A stretch of 64,000 nucleotides of DNA from Blasia pusilla. Lineage: Eukaryota > Marchantiophyta > Marchantiopsida > Blasiales. The stretch spans positions 67,890,001 through 67,954,000 of the forward strand of contig CM114271.1 in the NCBI GenBank assembly GCA_050084515.1, written 5' to 3'. The notes under the pieces are model-generated. The model searched no databases. It was not told the DNA's origin and was given only the letters and a program-made list of their open reading frames with translations. Positions 36,399 to 46,698 of this stretch are shown here, piece by piece; position 1 is the first letter of the stretch; each line of letters starts with the position of its first letter. Both the position numbers and the translations under genes were made by a program.

Positions 36399-36509
36399 TG
36401 TCGCATACATATCGCTACACAACATACATCGCTGGTCGCATCTACACCACATAACACCCATCTTCCCCACCCATGGGTAGATCCACACATGTATAGAAAT
36501 CAACTCATA
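36399..36509 (-). repeat. B2 repeat and 3' terminus of DM-4
   Basis: It matches B1 (36703-36838) over about 110 bp and ends with CGACA at 36399, having lost 4 bp of the B1 end. About 38 bp of unmatched sequence (36510-36547) separates it from A2. Confidence 0.75.
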
Positions 36510-36547
36510 GCGGGGGCGGATGACCTGGTCAATAAGTCACCCGGCTA

Positions 36548-36700
36548 TGAAAGACCTCAACACGAAAGTTGTCAGAAACGACGTTCCCGACATAATGGAC
36601 CTATCCTCAACCGTGCGAAAAAGTTACACTCAAGATAATCGGTTGGCTCCTACGCCCCATCCACGATAGATCTCGACCTATCGGCTACTCAGATATGACA
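36548..36700 (-). repeat. A2 block of DM-4
   Basis: It starts TGTCATATCTGAGTAG at 36700 and matches A1 at 52097-51933 (TGTCACATCTGAATAG). The match ends at CTTTCA. In A1 the sequence continues towards a TATA box; here it changes to B2. Confidence 0.8.
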
Positions 36701-36702
36701 AC

Positions 36703-36838
36703 TGTCGTGCGCATACATATCGCTACACAACATACATCGCTAGTTACATCTACACCACACAACACCGATCTTCCCCACACATGGGTAGATCCACACATGT
36801 ACATAAATCAACTCATACATATACATGGAGATCACACA
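36703..36838 (-). repeat. B1 repeat of DM-4, with preceding polypurine tract
   Basis: The tract TAAGAGGGGGG (36850-36840, minus) is followed by TGTGTGATCTCCATG, the B1 start. B1 ends CACGACA (36703-36709), then GT, then A2. The junction CACGACAGTTGTCATA is close to palindromic. Confidence 0.75.
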
Positions 36839-36916
36839 ACCCCCCTCTTAGCTGGTAGTTGGATCCTTCCAACTCCAGATAGAAAAGATCACATATCTCT
36901 GACATGACCTACTACC

Positions 36917-37060
36917 CTATACACATCTCGGACACATCCATCGTCCCGTGGGAACTACATCAAGAGGGGGGGTCACACATGATATATGCCACCCTCGAGA
37001 ACAACCATTACATACTAACATGGTGGCTGCACCCCTCGTAGATCCGCACAACATCTACCT
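36917..37060 (-). pseudogene. PHD finger at the integrase C-terminus (DM-4)
   Basis: The same finger as in DM-3: the first cysteine codon has become TAG (37055-37057), then MLC, LVCNGC, GWHISC, and after a stop and frame change WMCPRC and a stop. WMCPRC is the canonical PHD ending. The frame change and stops show decay; the shared cysteines show descent from a common ancestor. Confidence 0.8.
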
Positions 37061-38229
37061 CAAGCCTACAGATATCACTGCCAAGCTCGGATCCACTGTC
37101 TCGTCTACGTTCGGAAGATAACATGGCGCGCAATTGTGCACATGATCCTTCCAAACCATACCATCCCGTCCCTCCAATATGAGTACTCCAGTCGGTAATA
37201 CCTCGCACACACGTAGGATCGTGCGCCTTGCAGTGACATCTAGCGTCGTGGGTGCCGCCTGCTGTAAATACACGTAATCTCCAAGATGAAACCTCCTTAT
37301 CCTTGGACGATAACCTCCTCCACGAATGGTCGCGTACCTCAATGTATCTCTATGCTGAGCAATAGCTAAGTTCTCAAAGGCCATAGGCATAACTCTACGA
37401 AAAATCTCCGCCCTCTGAGAACACACTTGTACCCACACATCTGGATCATCAAGATCTAACACCTCCGCCATGTCACGTCGAATAGTTGCAGGTAAATCTG
37501 GCTCTCTCCCAAAGAGCAAAAAGTACGATGAAAATGTCGCCAAGGATGCATGCCGACTAAAGTGATAACCCATAGCCAACCATGGCAACTGTAGGTCCCA
37601 CTCCCTCAACTATCCTTGTTGCAAGCCATACTTGCGCAATCCTCTCTTCACCGTCTGTACTACTCTCTCTACCAACCCATCCGCCTCAAGATGATCTCTG
37701 GACATGGTGCGGTGATCTATCAGTGCCTGATCATACAAGGCCTGAAACTCTCCCCTGAACTCAGTATCCTAGTCAGTCAACACCTCCGCCGGTGCACCAA
37801 AATGACTAAGCACACGATCTAGGAACGCATAAGATGTTCCCTCGCTCGCCTTGTCCGGTAGTGCCACCAACTCTATCCACTTGGAGAAATGCTCCACCAT
37901 GACCAACACATACCTGTGATGACGCCCGTCAATGGCAAAGGTCCCGCAAAGTCTAAACTCCACCGATACCCTAACCCCATAATCGGAAAAGGATGTAACT
38001 GCGGAGTGGGAGCATTGAAGGATGCTCGCACTCTGTCACATACCATACATCTGGCCACAAACTGTTGTATCCTAGTATGCATGCCGCGCCACCAATATTG
38101 AATATGGAGTAAGTTGTAAGTATGCTTCACTCCAAAATGTCCCAACTCCTCATGGGCATGTCGCACTACACGTGCTCGCTGGGAAGGATGAGGTACCACT
38201 TGTATCCTACCATCTCCCCATACTCGCAA
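37055..38229 (-). pseudogene. DDE integrase (DM-4)
   Basis: The HHCC domain is clear: RHAHEELGHFGVKHT, YWWRGMHTRIQQF, CMVCDRVRASF. The first catalytic D is in YRWSLDFAGPLPL and the second in EVLTD; a stop follows TD at 37769. The E-containing block is traceable in the plus-strand complement near 37690. The C-terminal part (37055-37609) is open: LPWLAMGYHFS, RRDMAEVLDLDDPDVW, RFHLGDYVYLQQ, then VLPTGVLILEGRDGM and the PHD finger. HLGDYVYLQ resembles the GPY/F-type integrase C-terminal module. Confidence 0.88.
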
Positions 38230-38520
38230 AATGTGAGTCCCCTCCTACCTGAACCTCATGGCTCGCTGTAGGATCCGATCCCGCTCCCTAGCTTTCACTG
38301 TGCTCGCTATGACGCCAGTGCGCAAGAACTCCACAACCTCCACATCGTCATGGATATCACGACCACCTCTCGCCTCCTCACTGACCTCTGGATCTAAAGA
38401 CTCATCATCCAACCCCACCACTGGAGTCATCAGATGTGACTTACCTACCATAGTCAACCAACAAAGATAGGCAGATACATCCCAACCGAACACTATCTCC
38501 TCATCACTCTCTCTGTACCA

Positions 38521-39996
38521 TCAAGCTCCTGTGTCGTCTCTCTGACTCAGACATGGGTTACGACTCAACCCATCCGCATCGTGGTTCATCCGACCTGGAC
38601 TGTGAACCACCTCAAACTCATACTCATGTAGTAATAGAGCCCACATGGCAAGCTTTCCCGTAATCTGGTCGGACTCCATCAACCACCTCAATGGATGATG
38701 ATCAGTGATAAGTGTGAAAGGGTTGCCGAATAAATAGCACCTGAAATGTGCCACGGCCGACACTGGAGCCAAGCACTCTCCCTCGTAGGAGTTGTACTTT
38801 GCCTTTGCAATGTTGTTCGATCGGCTCGCGTAAGCCACAACGAACTCCCTTTCCTCGTCATCTCTCTGAGTAAGCACTACTCCTAGACCCAACATGCTCC
38901 AATCCGTATGTAACTAGAATGGGCGACCACTAACCGATCTCTGTAAAATAGGTGAAGACGTCAATCTGTCCTTGAGAACCTGAAATGCTCGCTCCTGATC
39001 ATCTCCCCTCAACCAAAATTGATCAAGTCTCGTCAACAAGGTCAAAGACTTTGCGATCGCACTAAAACCCTTGACATACCGTTGATAGAAGTTTTCCAGT
39101 CCAAGAAACACTCAGACTCGACTCACATTTATAGGGCGTGGAATCTGCGCAATAGCCTTGACCTTTGTCTGCTATACGCCTAACCCAATTGGGTATATGG
39201 TATGTCCCAAGTACTCAATTTTCTCCTGAAAGAATCTGCACTTGCCTGGATGTAACTTCAGTCCATGTAACTGCAATCGCCAAAACACCTCCTCCAGGTG
39301 TCACTCATGCTCCTCAACCGTGGAACTGAAGATAAGAATATCATCTATGTAACATCATACAAAATCCAAGCCATCCAGAATCCTATCCATCACTCTCTGA
39401 AACTCTGCATGTGCGTTCTTCAACCCAAATGGTAAGAACCGCCACTGATACAAGCAATCTCTCCCGAACCGATCTATCCCCAAAAATGTTGTCTTCACCC
39501 TGTCCTCCAACCTGATAGGAAGCTGATGATAGCCAATACGGAGATCTAAAGTATTGAAGATCTTTGCATGCCCTACCGCATCAAAGATCTCCTCAAGAGT
39601 AGGCATGGCGTACTGATCTGACCTCGTCTATTGGTTGATAGGACGGTAATCTCCACACATCCGCCTATTCGTCCAATTGCCATACATATCCTTCTTTTCC
39701 GGCATGACTGTGGCACATGCATACTCCCCGTGTGATAACTCCATAAGTCTTGCCTCCAACAAGTCTTGACTCCTGCTCTGAATCAAGGCTCGCTCCATAT
39801 CAGAATACATGTAGGGTCGATGAAAGATCGGCGTATCACTAGCCAACTCAATCCGTATCCCGGGATCCTTCAGCGTACCCAAGTCTCTCATACTAAAGGC
39901 AAAAAAATTGACATGCCCTCTTAGAAACCTATGAACTCGCCGTCGCTCTCCTCCTATCAACTTGAGACCTATCACAGGCTCCTTAGTCTCCATCAT
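38521..39996 (-). pseudogene. Reverse transcriptase and RNase H (DM-4)
   Basis: The RT N-terminal part (39996-39628) has RIELASDTPIFHRPYMYSD, HGEYACATVMPEKKDM and MCGDYRPINQ. The palm (39606-39355) has IFNTLDLRIGYHQLPI and FLPFGLKNAHAEFQRVM; the YIDD box follows after a stop (CYIDDILIFSS, near 39350). RNase H is at 38895-38521: LGLGVVLTQRDDE, YNSYEGECLAPV, LITDHHPLRWLM, DADGLSRNPC. Single-base stops (for example V-stop-CYIDD) separate open pieces. Confidence 0.9.
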
Positions 39997-40289
39997 GACC
40001 TCACTCAGAGAGGACGCAACTTCCGGATTTGGTTGCTATGTAGCAACCCTAGCCACCTCCGCAACAACCACTCCACTCTGACCTCCTACACCATGTTCCA
40101 CATCCAAAAAATGAAAATGTGCTACTCTGGCCACCTTCGCACTCTCCACTCAAACGACGTCCCTGGAATTCCATGAGTGCCTGTCTCTCCTCGTCCCCTA
40201 GCCAATGCCTGTACAGACCCTGTAGGCAATGGTTCAACTCATGGACGTGACGACATGGATGGCACTTGCATCTGTCTCTGCTCAACCAT

Positions 40290-41016
40290 ATCTAGGATGA
40301 CTATCCATGTGAGATAGTTGAGGTCCATTTCCTGCCCCAACACCTATCTCCAGGATACCTCAATCATACCTGGCACCGCCGTAGTACCTGTAGCGAACCC
40401 CAATGGCATGCTCGCGCTCATCTATTGTAGGCTCCTCCAATGCTCGCGTCACCTCATCCCAAATCATGCCTGGTCCTCCCTAACGAAAGGCATGGGATGC
40501 TTGGAAGCTCACCAACGTAGGTAAGGCTGCCCTCAACTCCCCCACCCTATTGGCCATCGCCAACGGTGGTCTATCATCCCGCATCACCACTTGAGATTGA
40601 CGCGTTGAGCCCAAAGTAGCATCCACTATGAGATGTGGTGCTCTCTGGACTCCATCGTATGCTCAACTCAGTACTTGTGATGGTATCAGGTTCGTCCACC
40701 ATAGTCGTGGATGATGGGCACGTGATCCAACTCTCGCTACATCTTGCAACACAGCAAGTCCCAACCAGGAGCTCACCTGATGCACACTCGTCATCACACA
40801 TGCATGAGTGTCTCCCACCCGTATGCCCATCTGCAATACTGCAGCCAATCCGGTGCCAATCCCTCCAAAGAGATCTAACACCCTAACACCCTCCTCTGAA
40901 CACTGCCACACAATGGGTGTGGTATCTAGTGGGGTCATAGTCTCCACTCCAGGGGCCTGATCGCCACGTGACTCTCGCTGCTCCGAGATAAAGGCATGAC
41001 TCCACGCCTTCCTCAC
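40290..41016 (-). pseudogene. Methyltransferase remnant lacking the catalytic core (DM-4)
   Basis: Motif I is intact (VRVLDLFGGIGTGLAAVLQ, near 40880-40825). Within a few codons the sequence jumps to MTSVHQVSSWLGLAVLQDV and motif VIII (SRAHHPRLWWTNLIP). Motifs IV (PC) and VI (ENV), about 100 codons in the other copies, are deleted. The distal part remains: RVGELRAALPTLVSF, GGPGMIWDE, ERERAMGFATGTTAV (motif IX/X side). This copy could bind S-adenosylmethionine at most and could not methylate. Confidence 0.82.
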
Positions 41017-41043
41017 AAGGTCTTCGGCACTCCTCTGTAGCTC

Positions 41044-42063
41044 TCAAGTCGTACCCCACAATGAAGAAGAGGTCTCGCCAACATGGAAAGAGTCACCCGC
41101 CATGGCCTGTCTTTCTGTGGGACTATCCGCTACTAGGACATCCTCCGCATGTGCGTTCCCCTCCAACAACTCTCTTGGCCAGCTAACACTACCTATGAAA
41201 GCTGCCAACATGGTCACCGCCTCGTCTCGTGATCGACCACCTTGTCCCGCAAACTGCACAGGTAAGTGACTCATCTGCCCGTCATCTGACCGCCACCCTC
41301 GCCGATAACTAACGGTTTCCTCCCAGAAGTCAAGGATGAATCCTAGGGGATATAATACTGTACTCCCCATCAACACATTGTACGACTCTGCTGGTTTTGT
41401 AATCGCACGTGTGCGCACCATAGCACTATCCGTCGCATGCTCTGGATGGACTCTGACAACTATCTCTTGTCGAGTCATATACTGCGTGGGTAACACACCC
41501 CCAATCGAGGTCTGTATCTGGAAGGGACAAGGCTCAATGTCGGCCTTCCGTAATCCCAACGCTAAACACGTCGCCTTCCCTAACATCAAGGGTTGCGCTC
41601 TTGAATCAAGTAGGATGCGCTGCGGATGGTATACTATCCCCGTCGGACTAACCAAGCCAAATACTCCAGCTTGGTTATCCAGTAACACTACTCCATGTGT
41701 CACCACTGCTCGCTCTATGGCCGGTCGAGCTGGCATATCTACCAACTTCGCCGCTGCTGCATGCCATGACTCTGTGGGGGACGTCTTAAGCACCGGCTCT
41801 GAGGGCAAGTCCACCATCTCCTCAACTACCTCCGAACAAGAAGCAGTCACCTCTCCACGTTCACACAACGTGGCGGCCAGCCGGAACACCTCAGCTGGTC
41901 CAACTCCCAACGACGCCAACTCTATGGCGGAAAATAGCAAAATCTGACTCACTCTAGTGGCCACCTCCAACACTAAGGTCGACACTGACTCCACTCGAGC
42001 CGGCAAAGGAGTTGTCACTCCAACTCCTCGTGACTTCGACGTTCTTGCATGAGTTGTAGGCAC
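41044..42063 (-). pseudogene. Protease (DM-4), open frame but altered active site
   Basis: An uninterrupted stretch of 339 codons. The spacer (LLFSAIELASLGVGPAEVF, MPARPAIERAVVTHG) is followed by RILLDSRAQPLMLGKATC. The active-site D-S-G has become D-S-R, which should abolish activity. PFQIQTSIGG, ESYNVLMGSTVLYPLGF and DFWEETVSYRRGWRS follow without the TAG that DM-1 and DM-5 have after xMGF. A stop then precedes the methyltransferase. Confidence 0.82.
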
Positions 42064-42237
42064 CGCTGGTCATCGAGGCACCATCAATGGTGTGTGTAGT
42101 GCCTCTAAGAATGTGAATGATTGTGGAACCTTGGCCTGTCGCCCATCGGTCCCCTCCGGTGGGTCAATCTCAACTCCACCTCTCGATGGCTCGGTGCCTC
42201 TCGCAGCACCCCGAGTCACCACTGCAACCGCCTCAAC

Positions 42238-43330
42238 CTAAGTTGCACTACACATAAACCCCATACTAGCGAGATCCTCACCCAGGTCAGGGTAAGAGGT
42301 AGAAGCTGGAGCCACACTAGCTGCTCGCGGCTCCGTGCCTTCCTTGAGCTGCATCATCGTCATGGCAGCAATCCTCCGCTCCAACTGATTGATGCATGAG
42401 AGAAGTTTTAGCTTTGGTGCTCCTGCTTCATCTCTTCTGGCTGGTGGTGGTCCTCTACCACCACGTCCAGGAAGAACTCCCCGACCTCCTCCAAGACGAC
42501 CGCCCCCAAGACCTCGGCCTACCTCTGGACGTGCCTCTCGGCGAAGGTCATAACATCTATCCCTAGTATGACCATATCTGTGGCAATAGTCACACTGGTA
42601 CTGTGGTGGGGCCATCCTCTGTGGCTCTTGAGCAATTGGAAGCGCTCGTGGTCCTCTCCCATGCTGTGGGCAGTCTCTCTGCCTATGGGCCCCTCCACAC
42701 ATCTAACAAGACCACATCGGTCCATGTTGGGCAACATATGTAGGTACGGGTCGTTGCCTCATAGGCTCACGGTACTCGGCCTGCTCTCTAGGCACATTGG
42801 CCCGCTCCCGTGTACTGGTGCTTGCTGTGGTACCAGTGGGGTCACCGTCGCTCGTGGACCCATCGACGCTCGAGAAAATTCAGTAGTCACTACCTGCTCC
42901 TTACTCATGTTGAGCTCAATACGCTTGGACAGCTCAAAGACCACCTTCAATGTGGGCTTTGCTGTGTGAATCAGCACTATATCTTGGACTCTCCTCCGTA
43001 GTTCTCGATCCAGAACCCCGTACCAATATTGGACTGATTGCGCCTCAGTCACTCCATATGTAGCAATGATCAGCCTCCTCATGCGCGTGAATGCCTCTCT
43101 CAGACTCTCACCCGATCGTCGTTGAATATCTTGTAGGCTCTTTAGCTTGTCGGTGCGTATGCCTTAGTAGCTCTTCCCCAACTGACGGAAGAACTCCATT
43201 GTGGGACTGAAGCTGGATGGCCCTCTACCATCAAAGGTCTCTGCCACATCGCCTGTCTCACTGCTCTCCTCTCCATCTAGTCTCCGGAATGATGGTGTGG
43301 CTCTCTCTCCTCTCATGATCCCATCATATG
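42238..43330 (-). pseudogene. gag, C-terminal part (DM-4)
   Basis: It contains ESLREAFTRMRRLIIATYGV, YWYGVLDRELRRRVQDIVL and LKVVFELSKRIELNM, then two zinc knuckles: MCGGAHRQRDC (the residue before M is a stop) and CDYCHRYGHTRDRC, the second with canonical C-x2-C-x4-H-x4-C spacing. A Gly/Arg-rich stretch and LINQLERRIAAMTMMQ follow. The N-terminal part is on the other side of the DM-5 insertion (49988-50470). Confidence 0.8.
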
Positions 43331-43338
43331 CCTCGTGA

Positions 43339-43706
43339 TGTCATGACCATACAGATTATGTCGTAGAGTATAGTGTGATAGTAGAGGCCATACGTTATGT
43401 AGGGCCGTAGTGTCTAGGTAGAGATGCGGTTTCATACATAGGGTTGGGGGTTACTCAATTGAGGGTGACTTTTCCAATAGGGCCCGCTCTTAGGTTGGAG
43501 GATATAGTGTGGAGTGCACTCAAAGAACAGTTAGTTCTTTGAGTTGAGCCTGTTGCCTTGGGAGTTAGCCTTGGTAGTGAGTAGAGCTCTTAGCTATGGT
43601 GGTTCCCGCAAGCTTGGACCTGGATTCTCCCATCGTGGAGTGGGTTTGGCTCGATTGTATGTGATTCTATAAATGTTTTATGTTAGTAGGTCTTTCACGA
43701 ATTTCA
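43339..43706 (+). repeat. A1 block of DM-5, with TATA box
   Basis: 368 bp, TGTCATGACC to ATTTCA, nearly identical to A2 (49512-49879) and DM-1 A1. TATAAAT at 43669-43675 is the likely core promoter, 37 bp before the block end; in A2 the same place reads TTTACG. The block is therefore U3-like and ends about where transcription would begin. Confidence 0.85.
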
Positions 43707-44440
43707 CTCAAAGAACTAGAGTAGATCGATGGTAGCTTCGATTGTGGATCAGTAGGATCTGGTTATGGCTGATTGTGTACTCAGACGTGGATGTTCGTGG
43801 CTTGTGGCATATGTTGGAGGTAGAAATGTGGTGTATGGTTGGTTGGGAAAGAAGCACCTTGCTGAGAGCTTTCCAACGCGCTTTAGATCGCCGGATTTCG
43901 TCAAGGGATTTGGAAGTTATCAAGGATTGAAGATTTTGGTTTGTGTTCGACGGTTTTCTGATGTGGAGAGCTTGGAGTGCGGAAGCTCTATTGAAGTTCA
44001 TCCAGATTGGGTGAGAGGTTCCTGTTGCTACTTGTATTGTGATCTCATGTGAAGCTATCTTCTTGAGTGTGTGGAGCGTTGCGGATTTTTGCGTGCATGA
44101 ATCTGGGCGGAAGCGTTGTCGGATTTACGATTCTGGAGGTGTATGGACAGCAAGTTTGTCTGATTTTTAGCTCGGAGTACAGAGCTTAGTTATAGTTTAT
44201 TTTTTGTGGAGAGATAGTTATGGTGGTCAATTGAATTCAAGTCAAAACAGATTCAATTTTGGTCGAGGATTTGTGGAGTAATTGCTGATCGAAATTTTGC
44301 GAACTAGCTCAAGGTCTGGCTATGGTGGACAGCAGATCGGAGGGGCTGGTTGGTTGGTGATTTGTCCGTTGTTGGAGACGCCTATCCCATTAGGGGCGCC
44401 TTGGTTGGGCCTATCTCCATAGCAAAGCATGGCAAACGGG
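43707..44440 (+). other. Leader of DM-5
   Basis: It is collinear with the DM-1 leader, including the motif TGGGCGGAAGCGTTGTC at 44104-44120. Near 44440 it jumps straight into the protease spacer (LCKRGGVTATRA), so all of gag is missing. No open frame here looks genuine. Confidence 0.65.
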
Positions 44441-44450
44441 GCTAGTAGCC

Positions 44451-44993
44451 ATGTTGTGTAAACGTGGGGGTGTTACTGCTACACGTGCTGAGATGGATGA
44501 GGGTGTTACGGTGGAGCGACCCTTTATGTCAGGTGTAGCATTGAGTACCAGTGCTACTTGGCAGGCAGCAGCGGCGAAGATGGATGCATTACCAGCCCGG
44601 CCAGCCATTGATCGTGAGAGGCTTACACCTGGTGTATGTATATTGGACAACCGGAGTGGGATATTCCGATTGGTGAGTCCTATAGGATAGGTGTATAGAC
44701 CAGATAGAGTCTTGTTAGACTTTGGTGCCCAACCTTTGACGTTGGGAAAGGCGGCATGTATTGGTTTGGGTATTCGGAGGTCAGAGCTTGAGCCTTGCCC
44801 ATTCCAGATTCAAACATCACTTGGAGGAGCCAATGATAGGCCTCAATTCATGACACGGGAGAAGTTGTCTATACAGTTGAGACCAGATCATGCGACTGAT
44901 AGCTCCCAGTTGGAAGTACCTGCAGTGGTCACATCAGCCAAGTCGTATGATGTACTAGTTGGAGGAGCAGTATTGTACCCGATGGGTTTTTAG
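44451..44993 (+). pseudogene. Protease (DM-5)
   Basis: The spacer (VALSTSATWQAAAAKMDALP) is followed by a Q-to-stop change at 44688-44690. Then comes VLLDFGAQPLTLGKAAC, where the active-site D-S-G is D-F-G, then PFQIQTSLGGAND and KSYDVLVGGAVLYPMGF. A TAG follows, shared with DM-1, before MDYWTETASYRPGW. The substituted active site and two stops make it inactive. Confidence 0.82.
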
Positions 44994-46380
44994 ATGGACT
45001 ACTGGACTGAGACAGCGTCTTATAGACCTGGTTGGCAGTCCGGGGATGGATGTATGAGCCGGGTTCCTGTGAGATTTATTTATGGGGCTCGACCAGGAGG
45101 GTCTCCCCAAATGGTGTTAGCATCTGTGGCTGGTTTTAGTGGAGTAGTCACTTGGCCAGGAGACTTTTTGGAGGGTAATATTTTTGCTATGGATTCTCCT
45201 GTGCATGAGGAGGTAGAGGAGGTCCCTAGTTTTGCAGCAGTGGCATCCTCATTGTTGGATGTGCCACTTTGGAGTTAGGAAGTGCACTATGGCAGGAGGC
45301 TGATCGCCTAGTGCAGGAGGCTTGGTGTGAGGCTATTATACCTCACGAGGAAGAGGAGGCCCCACGGCGGACTCCTACTTCTGGTCCACTTGGGTTATCC
45401 CCTTTGGATACTACACCCATTGTATGGCAATATTCGCCGGAGGGCATTTGTGTGTTAGATCTCTTTGGTGGGATTAGCAATGGTTTGGCTACAGTGTTGC
45501 AAATTGGTATTCCTGTGCATAGATGCGTGTATGTGGAGCGAGATGAGACGGCCCAGAGAGTCTCATCCCGACATATTGGTCAGTTGATGCGGAGATATTC
45601 TGAGTTGTTGCCGCCATCAGCTATTCGTGGGTACCAACGTGCTTTGCCGTCACACATTGCATTGTTGGGGACGCAAGACCTTAAGAGGGTTGGTCCAATG
45701 GATTTGATGATTGCTGGATGGCCATGTCAAGGTCATACACGTACTGGTCGTGGTGAGGGACTACACGACCCTAGGTCTCGATTGTTTTGGGAGATGTTAC
45801 GGGTGTTACGACATCTTCAGGTTCATCGGGCACGTGCTCAAACTTACATTCTGGAGAATGTTCCATTGTTGGGTGATACTTGGACCCGGATGATGGCTAG
45901 TGTTCATGAGGTGCGGTCTTGGATTGGACCAGCGGTGTTGCTGGATGCAGCGCAAGTTGGCTCGCGTGCACATCGTTCACGCTTGTGGTGGACAAATTTG
46001 TTGCCTAGGGAGGTTCTACGTCAAGCAAATGATGCAGTGTAGCGGGATCGTTGCCTTACAGTGGATAGTATCTTGGATACTGGCGCCTTTCTCAGGTGGT
46101 GAGGATTATTGATCGGTCACCCATGGCAGTGGTGAACCGTGTGGGCCAGCCTAGGATGGCACTACCCACATTTGTGAGTTTTCCCTCGTCACATGGCTAC
46201 AGGGAAGGTGGTCCCGGGCTCGTATGGGATTCTCATGTGCGACAGTTGGTGGAGTCTAACGCTGATGAGAGAGAGCGTGCGATGGGATTTGCTACTGGTG
46301 TGACAGCGGTTGCTTCCATTTCTGAGGCTTCACGACGTCATGTGTTGGGTCAAGCCATAGAACTGAATTGTTTGACCTAG
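44994..46380 (+). pseudogene. DNMT3-like methyltransferase, most complete copy (DM-5)
   Basis: After the linker (44994-45278) and one frameshift, an open frame at 45269-46042 holds motif I (CVLDLFGGISNGLATVL, about 45450), a SAM-contact YVERDETAQRV, motif IV DLMIAGWPCQGHTRTG with the catalytic PC (about 45700-45730), motif VI ILENVPLLGD, and motif VIII AHRSRLWWTNLLPREVL. After another break, 46096-46380 holds VVNRVGQPRMALPTFVSF, GGPGLVWDSHVRQL, ERERAMGFATGVTAV and SRRHVLGQAIELNCL (motifs IX-X). The motif order and AHRxRxWWTN are DNMT3-like; the target-recognition region between VIII and IX is short. The domain would methylate DNA, perhaps the element's own cDNA. Frameshifts now prevent a full protein. 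Confidence 0.88.
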
Positions 46381-46425
46381 ATTTTGAGTCTTGGGATGGC
46401 CGAGCAGGGTCGACTTGAGATGGCG

Positions 46426-46453
46426 TTTAGGGTTTAGGGTTTAGGATTTAGGG
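46426..46453 (+). repeat. Four telomere-type TTTAGGG units
   Basis: Three TTTAGGG and one TTTAGGA, 28 bp, lie between methyltransferase and RT. They are flanked by two copies of GGCCGAGCAGSGTCGACTT (46398-46416 and 46452-46470), so insertion duplicated local sequence. Confidence 0.9.
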
Positions 46454-46698
46454 CCGAGCAGCGTCGACTTCGGACTTTGTCTATGGGTCTTCCACCCGTT
46501 GTGATGAGCTCCATGGCTACCGGGACGGTAGAGACATCGGCTGGGGGCAAGGAGAATAGTATTTTGCATCCTTGGAGTAAATGGGATGTAATGGTTGGGC
46601 ATGTGGAGTTGGTTGCTCATGCTGGTGGAGGAGTTATTTGCTCAGATGATGGTGTAGCTAAGGGTGTACCATCTTGTGAGGGGGTTGCCTAGCAGCCA

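Noticed and set aside
41336-41947. 203-codon plus-strand open frame
   Set aside because: Antisense shadow of the DM-4 protease.
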